Assembly (NCBI GenBank): GCA_949372875.1
Contig: CASIAW010000002.1
Span: 103,658 to 167,657, forward strand
Direction: 5' to 3'
From: Candidatus Poseidoniaceae archaeon
GTDB lineage: Archaea > Thermoplasmatota > Poseidoniia > Poseidoniales > Poseidoniaceae
DNA length: 64,000 nucleotides
Below are positions 35,109 through 43,926 of this stretch, piece after piece (position 1 is the stretch's first letter; each line of letters starts with the position of its first letter). Under the pieces are notes generated by a model that did no database searches, had not been told where the DNA came from, and worked only from the letters and a program-made list of their open reading frames with translations. Both the position numbers and the translations under genes were made by a program.

Positions 35109-35855
35109 TTATGGCTGGATGAAATGTCCAAACCCTAGTTTTGAAACAATACGCTGCATCCATTGGAGTTTTTTGAGCTTTTTTGGGATATCTGTAACGC
35201 CTGACCACTGCCCTACATGGTTCAAAGAAAAACCAACGAGTTCAATTTTCTCCGGTTGAACGCCGAGTGATAAAACGAAGCAAAGGGCCCGGTCGCCATC
35301 AGTGAATCCACCATAGTTGTGCATCCCTGGTATCATTTGATTCACTTGGTGAGACAAGACAAGGGGCGGAGGGGAATTGAATTGCCCCCATTGTTCAATC
35401 TTTTTCTGCCATTGCGCAACGTTATCACCGTGAGCGTGAACAAGAACCGGCATGGCATGACGAGCAGCCGTGTCGAGATATATTCCTCCGTCGAGGTCCG
35501 AAACAATGCAAGCAAGGCCTGAGTAATCTGGGAGTGCTCCAACAGAGCCATCGGCTGCAACATAAGCCGTGTTTGGTCCGTATGTTTGAAGTTCTGAGTC
35601 TTGAGCTGCAGCTCCAACTACAACCACTCTTTCAGCATTCAGCAACTGCTTCTTTATCTTCATGAGCGTTTTATTACGTTGAGTGACGTTCCAAAGTTCG
35701 TGATCGTGAAGAGAGTGTTGGAGTTGTAAGGCGCTCGCAACATCATCCGCCTCAGACCATCCAAAGGCATGCCTCACTTCATCTTGGACCAGGAGCGCAC
35801 TCGGAGTTGGCGCCTCATGCATGTTTTGGCGGTTGGTCTTGCGCACATGAACCAT
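35109..35855 (-). CDS. mptE: 6-hydroxymethyl-7,8-dihydropterin pyrophosphokinase, MptE type (DUF115)
   Basis: MptE makes the pyrophosphate intermediate of tetrahydromethanopterin or folate-type pterin biosynthesis in archaea. The 248-residue product has the family motifs VVVVGAAAQD-, YVAADGSVGAL, CIVSDLDGG, VLVHAHGDN and YGGFTDGDRALCFVLSLG. The N-terminal 70 residues are a helical region as in DUF115 proteins. Start choice is open: ATG at 35855, or at 35822 (MHEAPTPS), which skips a basic segment. It is divergent from priL and followed by a small envelope gene. Confidence 0.88.
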   Translation of the reverse strand: MVHVRKTNRQNMHEAPTPSALLVQDEVRHAFGWSEADDVASALQLQHSLHDHELWNVTQRNKTLMKIKKQLLNAERVVVVGAAAQDSELQTYGPNTAYVAADGSVGALPDYSGLACIVSDLDGGIYLDTAARHAMPVLVHAHGDNVAQWQKKIEQWGQFNSPPPLVLSHQVNQMIPGMHNYGGFTDGDRALCFVLSLGVQPEKIELVGFSLNHVGQWSGVTDIPKKLKKLQWMQRIVSKLGFGHFIQP

Positions 35856-35904
35856 CCGTTCCTTTGGTTGAAGTTCTTATGCAGTTGGCGCGCATAGCCG
35901 CGTC

Positions 35905-37155
35905 ATGCCCGTCCCAAGCGCCCACCCGGTACTTGATGACGAAGTGACCTTCGCCCGCTACCCCTTTCTACCTCAAGCAGGAGATTGGATTCGCAGTATG
36001 GCCGTCGAACACAACATCGATTTAGATGAGTTACTTGATGGTTCGTGGATGGAAAAGGCGCGTTCAAGGGCCCGAATACGGCTCATTGATTCAATTCAAT
36101 CCAAAGAGGGTGTCGAAGTCGTCGGAGGTGATTTATTCACTGAAGAAGGCCGGATTATTGAAGCGTTTTCCTTCTACTACGCTCGCCTTGTCGTGTGTGC
36201 ATCGGAAGATGAACGTCTCATTGCACGTTGGGCTCAAGCGGAAGCTGCACGAGCTGAACAAGTTCTCATCAAAGACCACAAAAACTTGGACGTCATTGCG
36301 AGAACATATATCTCAAACATCGAGCGGATTGAACATCAAGTATCGCCACTCTCCTCCGAAGTTACGTCGAGTTACGGTGGCGCTCTTCAACAACGCAGGC
36401 GCTCGCAATCAGGGCCGCTTTGGAAAATAGGATTCAGTGATTTTATCGAGATTTGCCCAAAGATAACCGGTTCTCGGTGGAGGTTGCCGAATTGTGATGT
36501 GCACGACGGGTGGGTCACTCTGTTTGAAGAGCCACAGTATGGCTCATCTGCAAAACTCTCTCGGTTGCTTCGAGAGCGAATTAAAGCAGGAGTCGAGCAG
36601 GAGGCTTTGGAAAAAATGGGGGAAATCACGATGGATTTGGCAGTCAGGCTTGCGGAACCAGTAGGCATGGTGCGTAACCTGATGGCAAACAAAGCATCAG
36701 AGGCGATTTCACTGGTTGGCGCAGACGAAAATGACTGGCCACCATGCATGAGAAAGGCGGTTGCAGAATTAGCAAACGGAGTGAACTTGAATCACTTTGG
36801 ACGACTGTTCCTTGCTTCAATGGCTGCGACACTTGCCTTACCGAAAGAATCGTGTGTTGGGTTTTTCAGGGGCGCCCCCGATTTTAGTGAAAGCACGACA
36901 TCATACCAAGTTGAGCACGTATATCAGCACGGATATACACCTTCAGGTTGCGGGAAACTCAAAGTGAACCACAATTGTCCTGTCTTGCCTGGTGATGACC
37001 GATTGTGCGACCAGCCTTGGCTTGATCACCCGCTCAAATACATACGGGCAACTCAGCGTTGGAAAGCGAAAAACCAACGTGCTGAAGCGGAAGCCTTGGC
37101 ATTGATCCCTAAACCGAATGAGGAAGAAGAAAAACAACCCGATTCGAAAGAATGA
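35905..37155 (+). CDS. priL: DNA primase large subunit PriL
   Basis: PriL regulates the catalytic PriS subunit and carries an iron-sulfur domain needed for primer initiation. The 416-residue product has the helical N-terminal domain (FARYPFL start, WMEKARSRARIRL) and the C-terminal domain with conserved cysteines in WPPCMRKA, PSGCGKLKVNHNCP and DDRLCDQP, which give the four [4Fe-4S] ligands. Length is in the archaeal range. An acidic tail (EEEEKQPDSKE) closes the protein. PriS is not in the window. The gene is divergent from mptE. Confidence 0.92.
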   Translation: MPVPSAHPVLDDEVTFARYPFLPQAGDWIRSMAVEHNIDLDELLDGSWMEKARSRARIRLIDSIQSKEGVEVVGGDLFTEEGRIIEAFSFYYARLVVCASEDERLIARWAQAEAARAEQVLIKDHKNLDVIARTYISNIERIEHQVSPLSSEVTSSYGGALQQRRRSQSGPLWKIGFSDFIEICPKITGSRWRLPNCDVHDGWVTLFEEPQYGSSAKLSRLLRERIKAGVEQEALEKMGEITMDLAVRLAEPVGMVRNLMANKASEAISLVGADENDWPPCMRKAVAELANGVNLNHFGRLFLASMAATLALPKESCVGFFRGAPDFSESTTSYQVEHVYQHGYTPSGCGKLKVNHNCPVLPGDDRLCDQPWLDHPLKYIRATQRWKAKNQRAEAEALALIPKPNEEEEKQPDSKE

Positions 37156-37222
37156 CGGGCAATCGCGCGAAGACTTTGAAACGGGTGAGCGGTTAGGTTA
37201 CTTCAACCACCGGTGATTTACA

Positions 37223-38341
37223 ATGGTACGAACGCTCGTTTTGACAGTTGACCGAGATAACGATCTCGGTATGAAAACTGGTATTCGAGGACCTGTTGTA
37301 GGAAGGCGCCAAGTTATGGCGGCCGCTCTCAAACTCGGTATTGCTGACCCAGAAGAAAGTGATACAAATGCTATCTTAGGGGCACTCTCGCAACACGATA
37401 ATTTGGTAGAAAATGATTCTGAAGAAGAAGAAGTTGAAATTGCTATCTTGACGGGTGATGAACGAGTTGGTATTCGATCAGACCGAGCCGTTGCTGCTCA
37501 GTTGGAGGAAGTCGTAGCAGCCTTTCAGCCCGACAAAGCGATCCTCGTAACAGATGGGGCTGAAGATGAATCGGTTCTCCCTATTCTTCAATCCCAAGTC
37601 CGAATCGATCATGTTGAGAAAATCATTGTGAAGCAATCCAAAGGTATTGAAGGCACCTATTATTACATTGTCAAAGCTCTTGAAGATCCAAAATGGCGCT
37701 CTAAGATTATGATTCCTGTCGGCCTTGTTTTAGCTCTTTTTGGCCTGGGGATTATGCTGCCAAACGAAATTGGGGGTATTGTCATCGGAGGACTGCCTTT
37801 GGTTACCGGTTTGTATTTGCTTAGTAAAGGAGCTGGAATTGAAGCAACCGTCAACAAAGTGATTCAAGAAATGAGAGACAATGCGGATGCTGCAATGTTT
37901 TCTTCATTACTGTGGACTGCAACGGTATTTAGTGCTATTTTCGCTGTAGCGGAGGGGTATAGAGAATACAATATTCTTGTCTCAACCGTGACCTCTTCTG
38001 TTCTTTGGCTCGAGGTTGTTCACTCTGCTCTAGCGTGGATTGTTATTGCTTTCTTGACCTCAACCGCTGGATTCTTGCTGCTTCGCCTCAAGCGAGGTTC
38101 TTTTTCTGGCCGTTTACTCATTCTGGGTATTTTCGCTATGGTTGTGTATTCTTTTGTCGACACGGCTTTGGTCATTTCCACACGAGTTCTACGTGGCGAA
38201 TCCTATGAGTTCAGTGTTCAAGAAATCATCAACGACCTTCAATACCCGATGATTTGGGTCGTTGTATTGTGGATGGCAATGACCATTGTTCGTTCTTTGA
38301 GAACACGCCAGGCGCAAACCGAGCGCTATTGGGGAATTTGA
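37223..38341 (+). CDS. DUF373 family archaeal membrane protein
   Basis: DUF373 proteins are archaeal and uncharacterised. The 372-residue product begins with the family signature LVLTVDRDNDLGMKTGIRGPVVGR, contains an alpha/beta cytoplasmic domain (about 1-155) with AILTGDERVG and KAILVTDGAEDE, then five or six membrane helices from about 160 to 360. A GGTGATT sequence precedes the ATG. The family call is firm; function is unknown. Confidence 0.9.
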   Translation: MVRTLVLTVDRDNDLGMKTGIRGPVVGRRQVMAAALKLGIADPEESDTNAILGALSQHDNLVENDSEEEEVEIAILTGDERVGIRSDRAVAAQLEEVVAAFQPDKAILVTDGAEDESVLPILQSQVRIDHVEKIIVKQSKGIEGTYYYIVKALEDPKWRSKIMIPVGLVLALFGLGIMLPNEIGGIVIGGLPLVTGLYLLSKGAGIEATVNKVIQEMRDNADAAMFSSLLWTATVFSAIFAVAEGYREYNILVSTVTSSVLWLEVVHSALAWIVIAFLTSTAGFLLLRLKRGSFSGRLLILGIFAMVVYSFVDTALVISTRVLRGESYEFSVQEIINDLQYPMIWVVVLWMAMTIVRSLRTRQAQTERYWGI

Positions 38342-38343
38342 TT

Positions 38344-38826
38344 TCAAAGGATGAACTTTGGCATCTTTCGAGCCATGGTGTTATGGCCTACAACGCCGAC
38401 CAAAACACCTTTTCTATCTACAACAGCGACTTGATTCAAGTCGTGAGCAATCATCAAAGCACCTGCCTTCAGTAAAGGTGTTGATTCAGTAACGGTGATG
38501 GGTGGCTGATTGACCAATTGTTGGGCGGGTATCCCGTGCATCCAAGCTATTTCTCGGTTCACAGTCTTCCGAGCAATGATTTTCAAGACATCGACTGCGT
38601 GAATTCGTCCTTGGGGGGCGCCTTCTGAATTGATGACAAAGAGGTGATCCCAGTTGTTTCCAGTCAAACTTTCAATCACTTCGACCATGGAACTATCGCT
38701 CCAAATCCAGTGTGCCTGGCCCATTGTTTCTCCGCACGTTAAGGAGCGTGCGGTAGCAGAACGCTCAGTGGCGGACATCTGTGACAATGCTTTTCTGGTA
38801 AATTTTCGCTGCTTGGATTGGGCCAT
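38344..38826 (-). CDS. CBS-domain protein
   Basis: The 160-residue product contains a pair of CBS motifs: the first about 30-85 (VEVIESLTGNNWDHLFVINSEGAPQGRI), the second about 105-155 (PPITVTESTPLLKAGALMIAHDLNQVAVVDRKGVLVGVV). CBS pairs bind adenosine nucleotides and regulate partner proteins. The N-terminus is basic. I chose the ATG at 38826, preceded by GGAG, over one at 38922 that adds an Arg-rich stretch. It is convergent with the DUF373 gene, three bases apart. Confidence 0.85.
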   Translation of the reverse strand: MAQSKQRKFTRKALSQMSATERSATARSLTCGETMGQAHWIWSDSSMVEVIESLTGNNWDHLFVINSEGAPQGRIHAVDVLKIIARKTVNREIAWMHGIPAQQLVNQPPITVTESTPLLKAGALMIAHDLNQVAVVDRKGVLVGVVGHNTMARKMPKFIL

Positions 38827-38942
38827 TTTAGACTCTCCTTCATTGCGCCGGCGAACGCGCCTTCCTTTCAAGGGTTTCGACCACATGATATCTTCCACAT
38901 CCAAGTTCGGGCTTTCCGGCATCCGGCAAAACCCGTCGACTC

Positions 38943-38950
38943 AATATAAG
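38943..38950 (+). promoter_or_regulatory. TATA-like element before the 38986 gene
   Basis: AATATAAG lies 36-43 bases before the ATG at 38986. It overlaps the GTG at 38950 that would otherwise be the first start codon of the frame, which supports the later start. Confidence 0.45.
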
Positions 38951-38985
38951 TGAACACTCAAAACACAGAAGTTCATGAGAAGAAC

Positions 38986-39405
38986 ATGGCAGAGGTCCCG
39001 GAACACGAAATTTCGGCATTGAGGGGCCTAATTGGATATGAGCAAATCCTTGAAACCGACCGTATTATGAAGCAATATGGTGTTTCTGAATCAGAAATAC
39101 GTGAGTTACTTCGACCAGTAACGCAATCTCAGCCCACCACCGTAACTGAAAATCAGTCCATAGATACGTCTCCGTTCATCCCTGATAGTAAAGAGGCCCC
39201 AAGCCTACCAACAACTGCGAATGTAATGGATAAATCCAATTTCCGGTTTGAATATGATCCATCTGCAGGGGCGGCTCAAAGGCGGTCCGCTGTCGCACAA
39301 GCAATTCTTTGCCCTGGATGTGGCGTTGCTTTAGGAATACCTGATGTTCGTCCGATAAAGGTGACATGCCCGCAATGTCTACTGGAAACTTTGTTCGATG
39401 CATGA
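38986..39405 (+). CDS. Small protein with C-terminal zinc ribbon, unknown
   Basis: The 139-residue product has a helical N-terminus (ALRGLIGYEQIL, YGVSESEIRELLRP), a Ser/Thr/Pro-rich linker, and a C-terminal zinc ribbon with CPGCG and CPQC about 20 residues apart. Such ribbons often bind nucleic acid or protein. It stands between the CBS gene and an unknown gene. A GTG start at 38950 is possible but overlaps a likely TATA element. Confidence 0.65.
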   Translation: MAEVPEHEISALRGLIGYEQILETDRIMKQYGVSESEIRELLRPVTQSQPTTVTENQSIDTSPFIPDSKEAPSLPTTANVMDKSNFRFEYDPSAGAAQRRSAVAQAILCPGCGVALGIPDVRPIKVTCPQCLLETLFDA

Positions 39406-39442
39406 GCGTTGAATTGATGAACTGGAGAACGGAGGCGGCACT

Positions 39443-40252
39443 ATGGAGACCCGTTCGCCCCGCCTTTGGCCGTATACACCTTCAAACTCCCCGGTTGCTT
39501 TGCCGGAGGAATGTGTCTTTTTCTGTTCCAGTGAAGTCATTCCTTTGCGATTTATAACATCGGAATCAGAGAACATACTAGCTGGACCTGCCCTTCAAAA
39601 CTACTGTGCTTCATTCGAAAGCGAAGGTGGTACTGTTGAGAGTCTGCTTGCTGAACACGATGCCCCACCAATGTCGATACGTAGACCTTTTTTGCTCCTG
39701 GGTGAATTAGCCAACCCATACCGGCTGCAAGACATTGGTGTTGGGCCTTTACCGATATACACCGTCCGGCTTTCGGGATTATGTAGGACGTATGCAGATG
39801 GCCTTGACAATCGCGAAGTGACGCCGGGTGTCATTCACATTACATTAGCACGAACTGCTGGTTGGTGGGAAAAAACCCATCTTGCAATGGCTACGGTCGA
39901 ACAAATGAAGAAAATGGTCGTATGGCTTGACCAAGGTCGAAAAGGAACTTGGAAACCAGTAAAGCCTGCTGAAGGGATGTTGCATTTTGAATCTGAAAAC
40001 TTGGCACCTCCCGTCTCCGATGACATTGTTTGGGACGGCCACGTCGAATTAGTTGAGCGTGAAGAACCCCCGGTGAATGGTTCACAAATCGATTTGAAAC
40101 AAGTGATGGTCCCCATACATGCGAATTACGGGTGCTACGATAACCGCGGAAGATTGGCTCGTTGCGCGCACATCGCTCAGCGTGATTTTCACGAGAATAT
40201 GTTCCGTCGCGGTTCATCAAAAAAATGGGCCGACATCCTCGATATCTGTTAA
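39443..40252 (+). CDS. Unknown soluble protein
   Basis: I do not recognise this 269-residue protein. It has no signal or membrane helix. Its middle contains the segment TPGVIHITLARTAGWWEKTHLAMATVEQ, and the C-terminus holds four cysteines (GCYDNRG, RCAHIA, ICstop) that could bind metal or form disulfides. GGAGG lies seven bases before the ATG, which makes the start secure. It follows the zinc-ribbon gene by 37 bases and may be cotranscribed. Confidence 0.68.
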   Translation: METRSPRLWPYTPSNSPVALPEECVFFCSSEVIPLRFITSESENILAGPALQNYCASFESEGGTVESLLAEHDAPPMSIRRPFLLLGELANPYRLQDIGVGPLPIYTVRLSGLCRTYADGLDNREVTPGVIHITLARTAGWWEKTHLAMATVEQMKKMVVWLDQGRKGTWKPVKPAEGMLHFESENLAPPVSDDIVWDGHVELVEREEPPVNGSQIDLKQVMVPIHANYGCYDNRGRLARCAHIAQRDFHENMFRRGSSKKWADILDIC

Positions 40253-40326
40253 ACAAGGAGTTGCATAATGTGGGGTCCCATGGCACTCCCTCACTTTGTT
40301 ATTATACCGGGTAAAACAAATTAATT

Positions 40327-40587
40327 ATGATAACAATGAAGGGAAATGGCGTTCAGAAACAGGCCCGACTCAACCGTTTGAAAAATGAGATTATTGAGTA
40401 TGTGGCATCACAACCACAGTGCTCAGCTGCAGACATTGTCGATCATTTATCAAACGAAAGAAAAATGCGAAATCACGGCCTTACCACTCGTAAGGTTGGG
40501 TTTTTCATACCACGTTACCTCTCAGAAATGATTGGTTTTACTCTCGATAACTCAACTGGGAAGCGACTTTACCACCTTGCCTCTTGA
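40327..40587 (+). CDS. Small winged-helix-like protein
   Basis: The 86-residue product is basic and helical, with a pattern that fits a winged helix: RLKNEIIEYVASQPQCSAADIVDHLSNE, then TTRKVGFFIPRYLSEMIGF as recognition region and a short wing ending RLYHLAS. It may be a small DNA-binding regulator. The ATG at 40327 follows an AT-rich stretch (ACAAATTAATT) that could hold the promoter. An internal ATG at codon 4 is an alternative. Confidence 0.6.
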   Translation: MITMKGNGVQKQARLNRLKNEIIEYVASQPQCSAADIVDHLSNERKMRNHGLTTRKVGFFIPRYLSEMIGFTLDNSTGKRLYHLAS

Positions 40588-40629
40588 ATTGAACACTAAG
40601 TTCATGCGAGGGTGTGAAGTGCATCTGCC

Positions 40630-41337
40630 ATGGAATGGCCGGAATCGCTCCCAGCGGCAACTAAACTTTTTCCATCATTGTATTCATCGAACGTTCATGA
40701 AGGGTTCTGTCCGACCCTACCACAATCTGGTGCGATATTCGCTTTTTTACAACCAAATGATGTCGATGGGCTCAAATCCCAACTCCTTTCGGTTATCGAG
40801 AGTTTTTCTTCCTCACCCCAAAATCCCGTTGATTCAGGTGCAACTATCGATGAAAAGGGCGGTAAAGTCATTGTGGAGGCGACTGCTCGAATTGAAGTCG
40901 GCGCCCATTTAATTGGACCGTGTTACATTGGTCCTAAAGCAGAAATTCGGCATGGCGCATATGTTCGAGCGTATTCTTGGATCTGTTCAGAAGCGGTTGT
41001 AGGACATTCAAGCGAAACAAAACACTGCGTCTTGTTACCTGGTGCGAAAGCGCCTCACTTCAATTATGTTGGAGATTCTGTTCTCGGAAAAGGAGTGAAT
41101 CTCGGCGCTGGGACAAAAATCAGTAACCTTCGAAATGATGGAGGAGAGGTTCAACTTCGAGTCAATGGACAACGAATTGGAAGCGGATTAAGAAAATTCG
41201 GAGCCATACTTGGAGAAGGTTGTCAACTCGGCTGCAACAGCGTTACCAACCCCGGAGTGATTCTCGGCTGCAACAGCATCGTTTGGCCAAACATAACCGT
41301 CACTGGCGTACACGCTGCTGATTCAAAGCACAGGTGA
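40630..41337 (+). CDS. Left-handed beta-helix (hexapeptide) acyltransferase, GlmU C-terminal type
   Basis: The 235-residue product has, from about residue 65 to 225, repeated hexapeptide units of a left-handed beta-helix: IEVGAHLIGPCYIGPKAEIRHGAYVRAYS, VGDSVLGKGVNLGAGTKISNL and GCQLGCNSVTNPGVILGCNSIV. HFNYVGDS matches the acetyl-CoA/GlcN-1-P site of GlmU-type acetyltransferases. The usual uridylyltransferase half is absent, replaced by about 60 residues of other sequence. It lies four bases before the GlmM-like mutase, so the pair likely makes N-acetyl-glucosamine-1-phosphate for UDP-GlcNAc. Confidence 0.85.
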   Translation: MEWPESLPAATKLFPSLYSSNVHEGFCPTLPQSGAIFAFLQPNDVDGLKSQLLSVIESFSSSPQNPVDSGATIDEKGGKVIVEATARIEVGAHLIGPCYIGPKAEIRHGAYVRAYSWICSEAVVGHSSETKHCVLLPGAKAPHFNYVGDSVLGKGVNLGAGTKISNLRNDGGEVQLRVNGQRIGSGLRKFGAILGEGCQLGCNSVTNPGVILGCNSIVWPNITVTGVHAADSKHR

Positions 41338-41341
41338 GTCG

Positions 41342-42970
41342 ATGGTTCGACGTTTGTTTGGAACCGATGGTATTCGCGGTGAAATAGTCACTGCGAATCC
41401 TGATGAAAAAGCGGCATTGGTTCAATTACATGAATGTCGAAGCGTGTGTCCAACGCTCATGCGGCTGGTTGGAGAAGCACTTGGCCACCTTATCGATACA
41501 CTCCCTGGAGAAGGGGAAAAGGTCGTTATCGGATGGGATGAACGCCCAGGAAATCAAGCATTGGTCGACGGAGTGACGCTCGGTCTTCGACTCGCAGGAT
41601 GTGAGGTAACACACATTGGAGCGTGTGCCACGCCTGCTCTGCATTACGCCGTTCTTTGGCACAAGGCAAGACTCGGGTGCATGATGACGGCAAGTCACAA
41701 TCCTGCTACAGATTCAGGAATCAAAGTTTTTGATGCTGAAGGTTACAAAACCTCGCCTATTCTTGAAGATCAAATTTCGGAACTTGTCTACGCTCTGTGC
41801 GAAGAAGAGCGCGAAATAGATGACGTCGATAAAAGCGAATTATCACAACCGAATAATCATGAGTATATTGAGTGGGGTGTTTCACAGCACCCTCTTTGGT
41901 TAACGCAAAGATTTAACCAATTCAAACACCTTTTTGGCGATGCTGTGTTTTCAACACACCGAATTCAACAGCCTCTTCCGCTCGATTGCTCAAAGGGTTC
42001 CGCCAGTTCGTGGTTTGCAGAATGGCTCAATATGCATGGGATAAAAGCCCTCGAAGTGAGTCAAAATGCAACCGAAATCAACGATAAATGTGGCGCAGGG
42101 GACTTTTCTCCAACGGCAACATGGACATTTGAAGAGGCTGCAAATTCAGAACACCTGTTACTCAAGCACCTCAAACCAGCACCTGTAGGAACGGTTGTTG
42201 GAGCTGCGCTTGATGGTGATGGTGACCGCTGTTTAGTCATTGAAGCAACAGAAACTGGCTACAAAGTCATCGATGGTGATGCGATGGCAGATACGATGAT
42301 TGTGGCTGGAGTGCAACAACAGAAACCATGGCTTATTGCGGCGAGTATTGAATCGGACTTGGCTTTACTTTCATCGCTTCACCGATTAAGTGAGAACGTT
42401 AATTCTATTGAAACAGCAGTGGGAGACAGATGGCTTTCCCATGCAATGCGGGCTGAACTCAAATCCAGTATCCATATGCCATGTATGCTTGGAGTAGAAG
42501 ATTCGGGGCACGCAGTTTTACCTTCACCGCACCCACACAAGGAGCATGAATGGAGTTTAGTCGGCGATGGAGCTGCTACACTGGTCCTGTTTTTGCTGAC
42601 AAGGAACATTGCTCACGGTCAAGACTTGATGAAGCGAGGTTGGAAACAACGAATCTCTGTTCAAAAAGTTCAGAGAGAACTTTGGGATGGAATGAACCCA
42701 CTCTCGGATGAAATTGAAAAAATGGCACGCTCGCATTTTGAACAATGTGGTGAAGTTGTGCAATGGAAGCGGCACAGGCTTGAAGGTGAAGAGAATCTGA
42801 TGCTGATTGAAGCGCTTCTCGACCAAGCCCCACTCTCTCTTGGCATTCGCAACAGTGGTACTCAAGCCAAAATTAGCCTCTCATTACGACTTTCATCTTC
42901 AATCGATCACGAGAAAATTGCTGCCATTTTGCCGAAACTCGCCGAACACTTGGCTGAAGCAATGTGTTAA
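41342..42970 (+). CDS. glmM: Phosphoglucosamine/phosphohexomutase (GlmM-like)
   Basis: An alpha-D-phosphohexomutase that moves phosphate between C6 and C1 of a hexose. The 542-residue product has LFGTDGIRGE at the start, the phosphoserine loop MMTASHNPATDSGIK, the metal loop DGDGDR, and GVEDSGHAV as sugar-binding loop. The phosphate-binding loop reads RNSGTQAK rather than RxSGTEP, a small departure. At 542 residues it is about 90 longer than typical archaeal GlmM, with insertions at 165-250. Its neighbour is the hexapeptide transferase, supporting the glucosamine substrate. Confidence 0.88.
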   Translation: MVRRLFGTDGIRGEIVTANPDEKAALVQLHECRSVCPTLMRLVGEALGHLIDTLPGEGEKVVIGWDERPGNQALVDGVTLGLRLAGCEVTHIGACATPALHYAVLWHKARLGCMMTASHNPATDSGIKVFDAEGYKTSPILEDQISELVYALCEEEREIDDVDKSELSQPNNHEYIEWGVSQHPLWLTQRFNQFKHLFGDAVFSTHRIQQPLPLDCSKGSASSWFAEWLNMHGIKALEVSQNATEINDKCGAGDFSPTATWTFEEAANSEHLLLKHLKPAPVGTVVGAALDGDGDRCLVIEATETGYKVIDGDAMADTMIVAGVQQQKPWLIAASIESDLALLSSLHRLSENVNSIETAVGDRWLSHAMRAELKSSIHMPCMLGVEDSGHAVLPSPHPHKEHEWSLVGDGAATLVLFLLTRNIAHGQDLMKRGWKQRISVQKVQRELWDGMNPLSDEIEKMARSHFEQCGEVVQWKRHRLEGEENLMLIEALLDQAPLSLGIRNSGTQAKISLSLRLSSSIDHEKIAAILPKLAEHLAEAMC

Positions 42971-42971
42971 A

Positions 42972-43535
42972 TCAGCCTTGGCGGCCTTCGATAGCCGAAC
43001 TCAAAAGAGCGACTGCAGCGATCACACGGCGGTCCAATGGATGGTCTGCGGGGATCATAATATCGGTTCTCTTGACGAAAGGATTGAATCTTTGCTGCAT
43101 CAAAATCTGGGGTTGTCCAGCAATTTCAAAGTGATATTTTGCAGGAATAAGAGGTATAAATCGGCGAAGTATTGCAATGCTGTCTTCAATAAATTGTGCA
43201 TAAGGGTTACCAGATGCATCGTTCACAGTCCATGAATCTTTGATAATAGACTTCATGAAATTCCGCTTTGCACTACCAAGATTAGTACCTGTTTGGCAAT
43301 CGATTATATCGTATGTTGTTGCAAGGTCAAGCATCGAGCGCGCTTTAATTTGAATCAATGGCAATGTGCAGGACATATCTGAATAAAGTATGATATCTTC
43401 TTTGAGTTTGAAGCGCTTCTGCTTTGAATAAGCAATGAGATTCCCTTCAAGGTCTTCAAAGAAAAAAGCGCCTCCAAATATTCTCCAAAACTTCGTTCGA
43501 ATCAAGTATCGGTCCATTGAAAACAGTTGGGTCAT
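42972..43535 (-). CDS. LURP-one-related / Tubby C-terminal-like protein
   Basis: The 187-residue product is beta-rich with the layout of the LURP-one/scramblase/Tubby-like fold: an N-terminal strand pair (YLIRTKFWRIFGGAFFFEDLEGNLI), then a repeating pattern of short strands (YDIIDCQTGTNLGSAKRNF, KDSWTVNDASGNPYAQF) and a terminal hydrophobic helix (DRRVIAAVALLSSAIEG). In this fold the C-terminal helix is buried in the barrel. Bacterial and archaeal members are uncharacterised; some eukaryotic relatives bind lipids. It is convergent with the mutase and divergent from the small gene at 43640. Base composition is AT-richer than neighbours. Confidence 0.68.
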   Translation of the reverse strand: MTQLFSMDRYLIRTKFWRIFGGAFFFEDLEGNLIAYSKQKRFKLKEDIILYSDMSCTLPLIQIKARSMLDLATTYDIIDCQTGTNLGSAKRNFMKSIIKDSWTVNDASGNPYAQFIEDSIAILRRFIPLIPAKYHFEIAGQPQILMQQRFNPFVKRTDIMIPADHPLDRRVIAAVALLSSAIEGRQG

Positions 43536-43639
43536 AGATGAACGATAGATTAGGGAGTATTTACGCTTTTATCCAACATCATGAACAGGAACGATTCTTT
43601 CAAATAGTGTCGAAGCATATACAGGTCGGAGAAAGAAAC

Positions 43640-43924
43640 ATGGTAAATACCGTATTAAAACCCGTAAAAGAAAAAGAAATACCCATCCTCGTTGAGTTTG
43701 AAGAAGGGCATGAGAAAAATGGCATCAGAGTGATTGCTGATGGTAGAAAGGCCACGTGTTTTGTGGCCAGTCCAGGATGGAGGAGTCAAAAAATAGTCAT
43801 CCTCTACGACGATGAGGAGGATCCAATGATGGCTTTTACCACGAAGTATTACCTGTTCAATGAACCCGGAAAAATGTCGTGGGGCCATCAAGGTGAGGTT
43901 ATGGAAATGTTCCACCTTGAGTGA
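43640..43924 (+). CDS. Small acidic protein, unknown
   Basis: The 94-residue product starts MVNTVLKPVKEKEIPILVEF and is beta-rich with no recognisable motif. GGAG lies ten bases upstream of this ATG. The frame is open to an earlier ATG at 43538 that would overlap the promoter of the divergent gene and lacks a ribosome-binding site. The stop is two bases from that of the convergent giant membrane gene. Confidence 0.55.
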   Translation: MVNTVLKPVKEKEIPILVEFEEGHEKNGIRVIADGRKATCFVASPGWRSQKIVILYDDEEDPMMAFTTKYYLFNEPGKMSWGHQGEVMEMFHLE

Positions 43925-43926
43925 AA

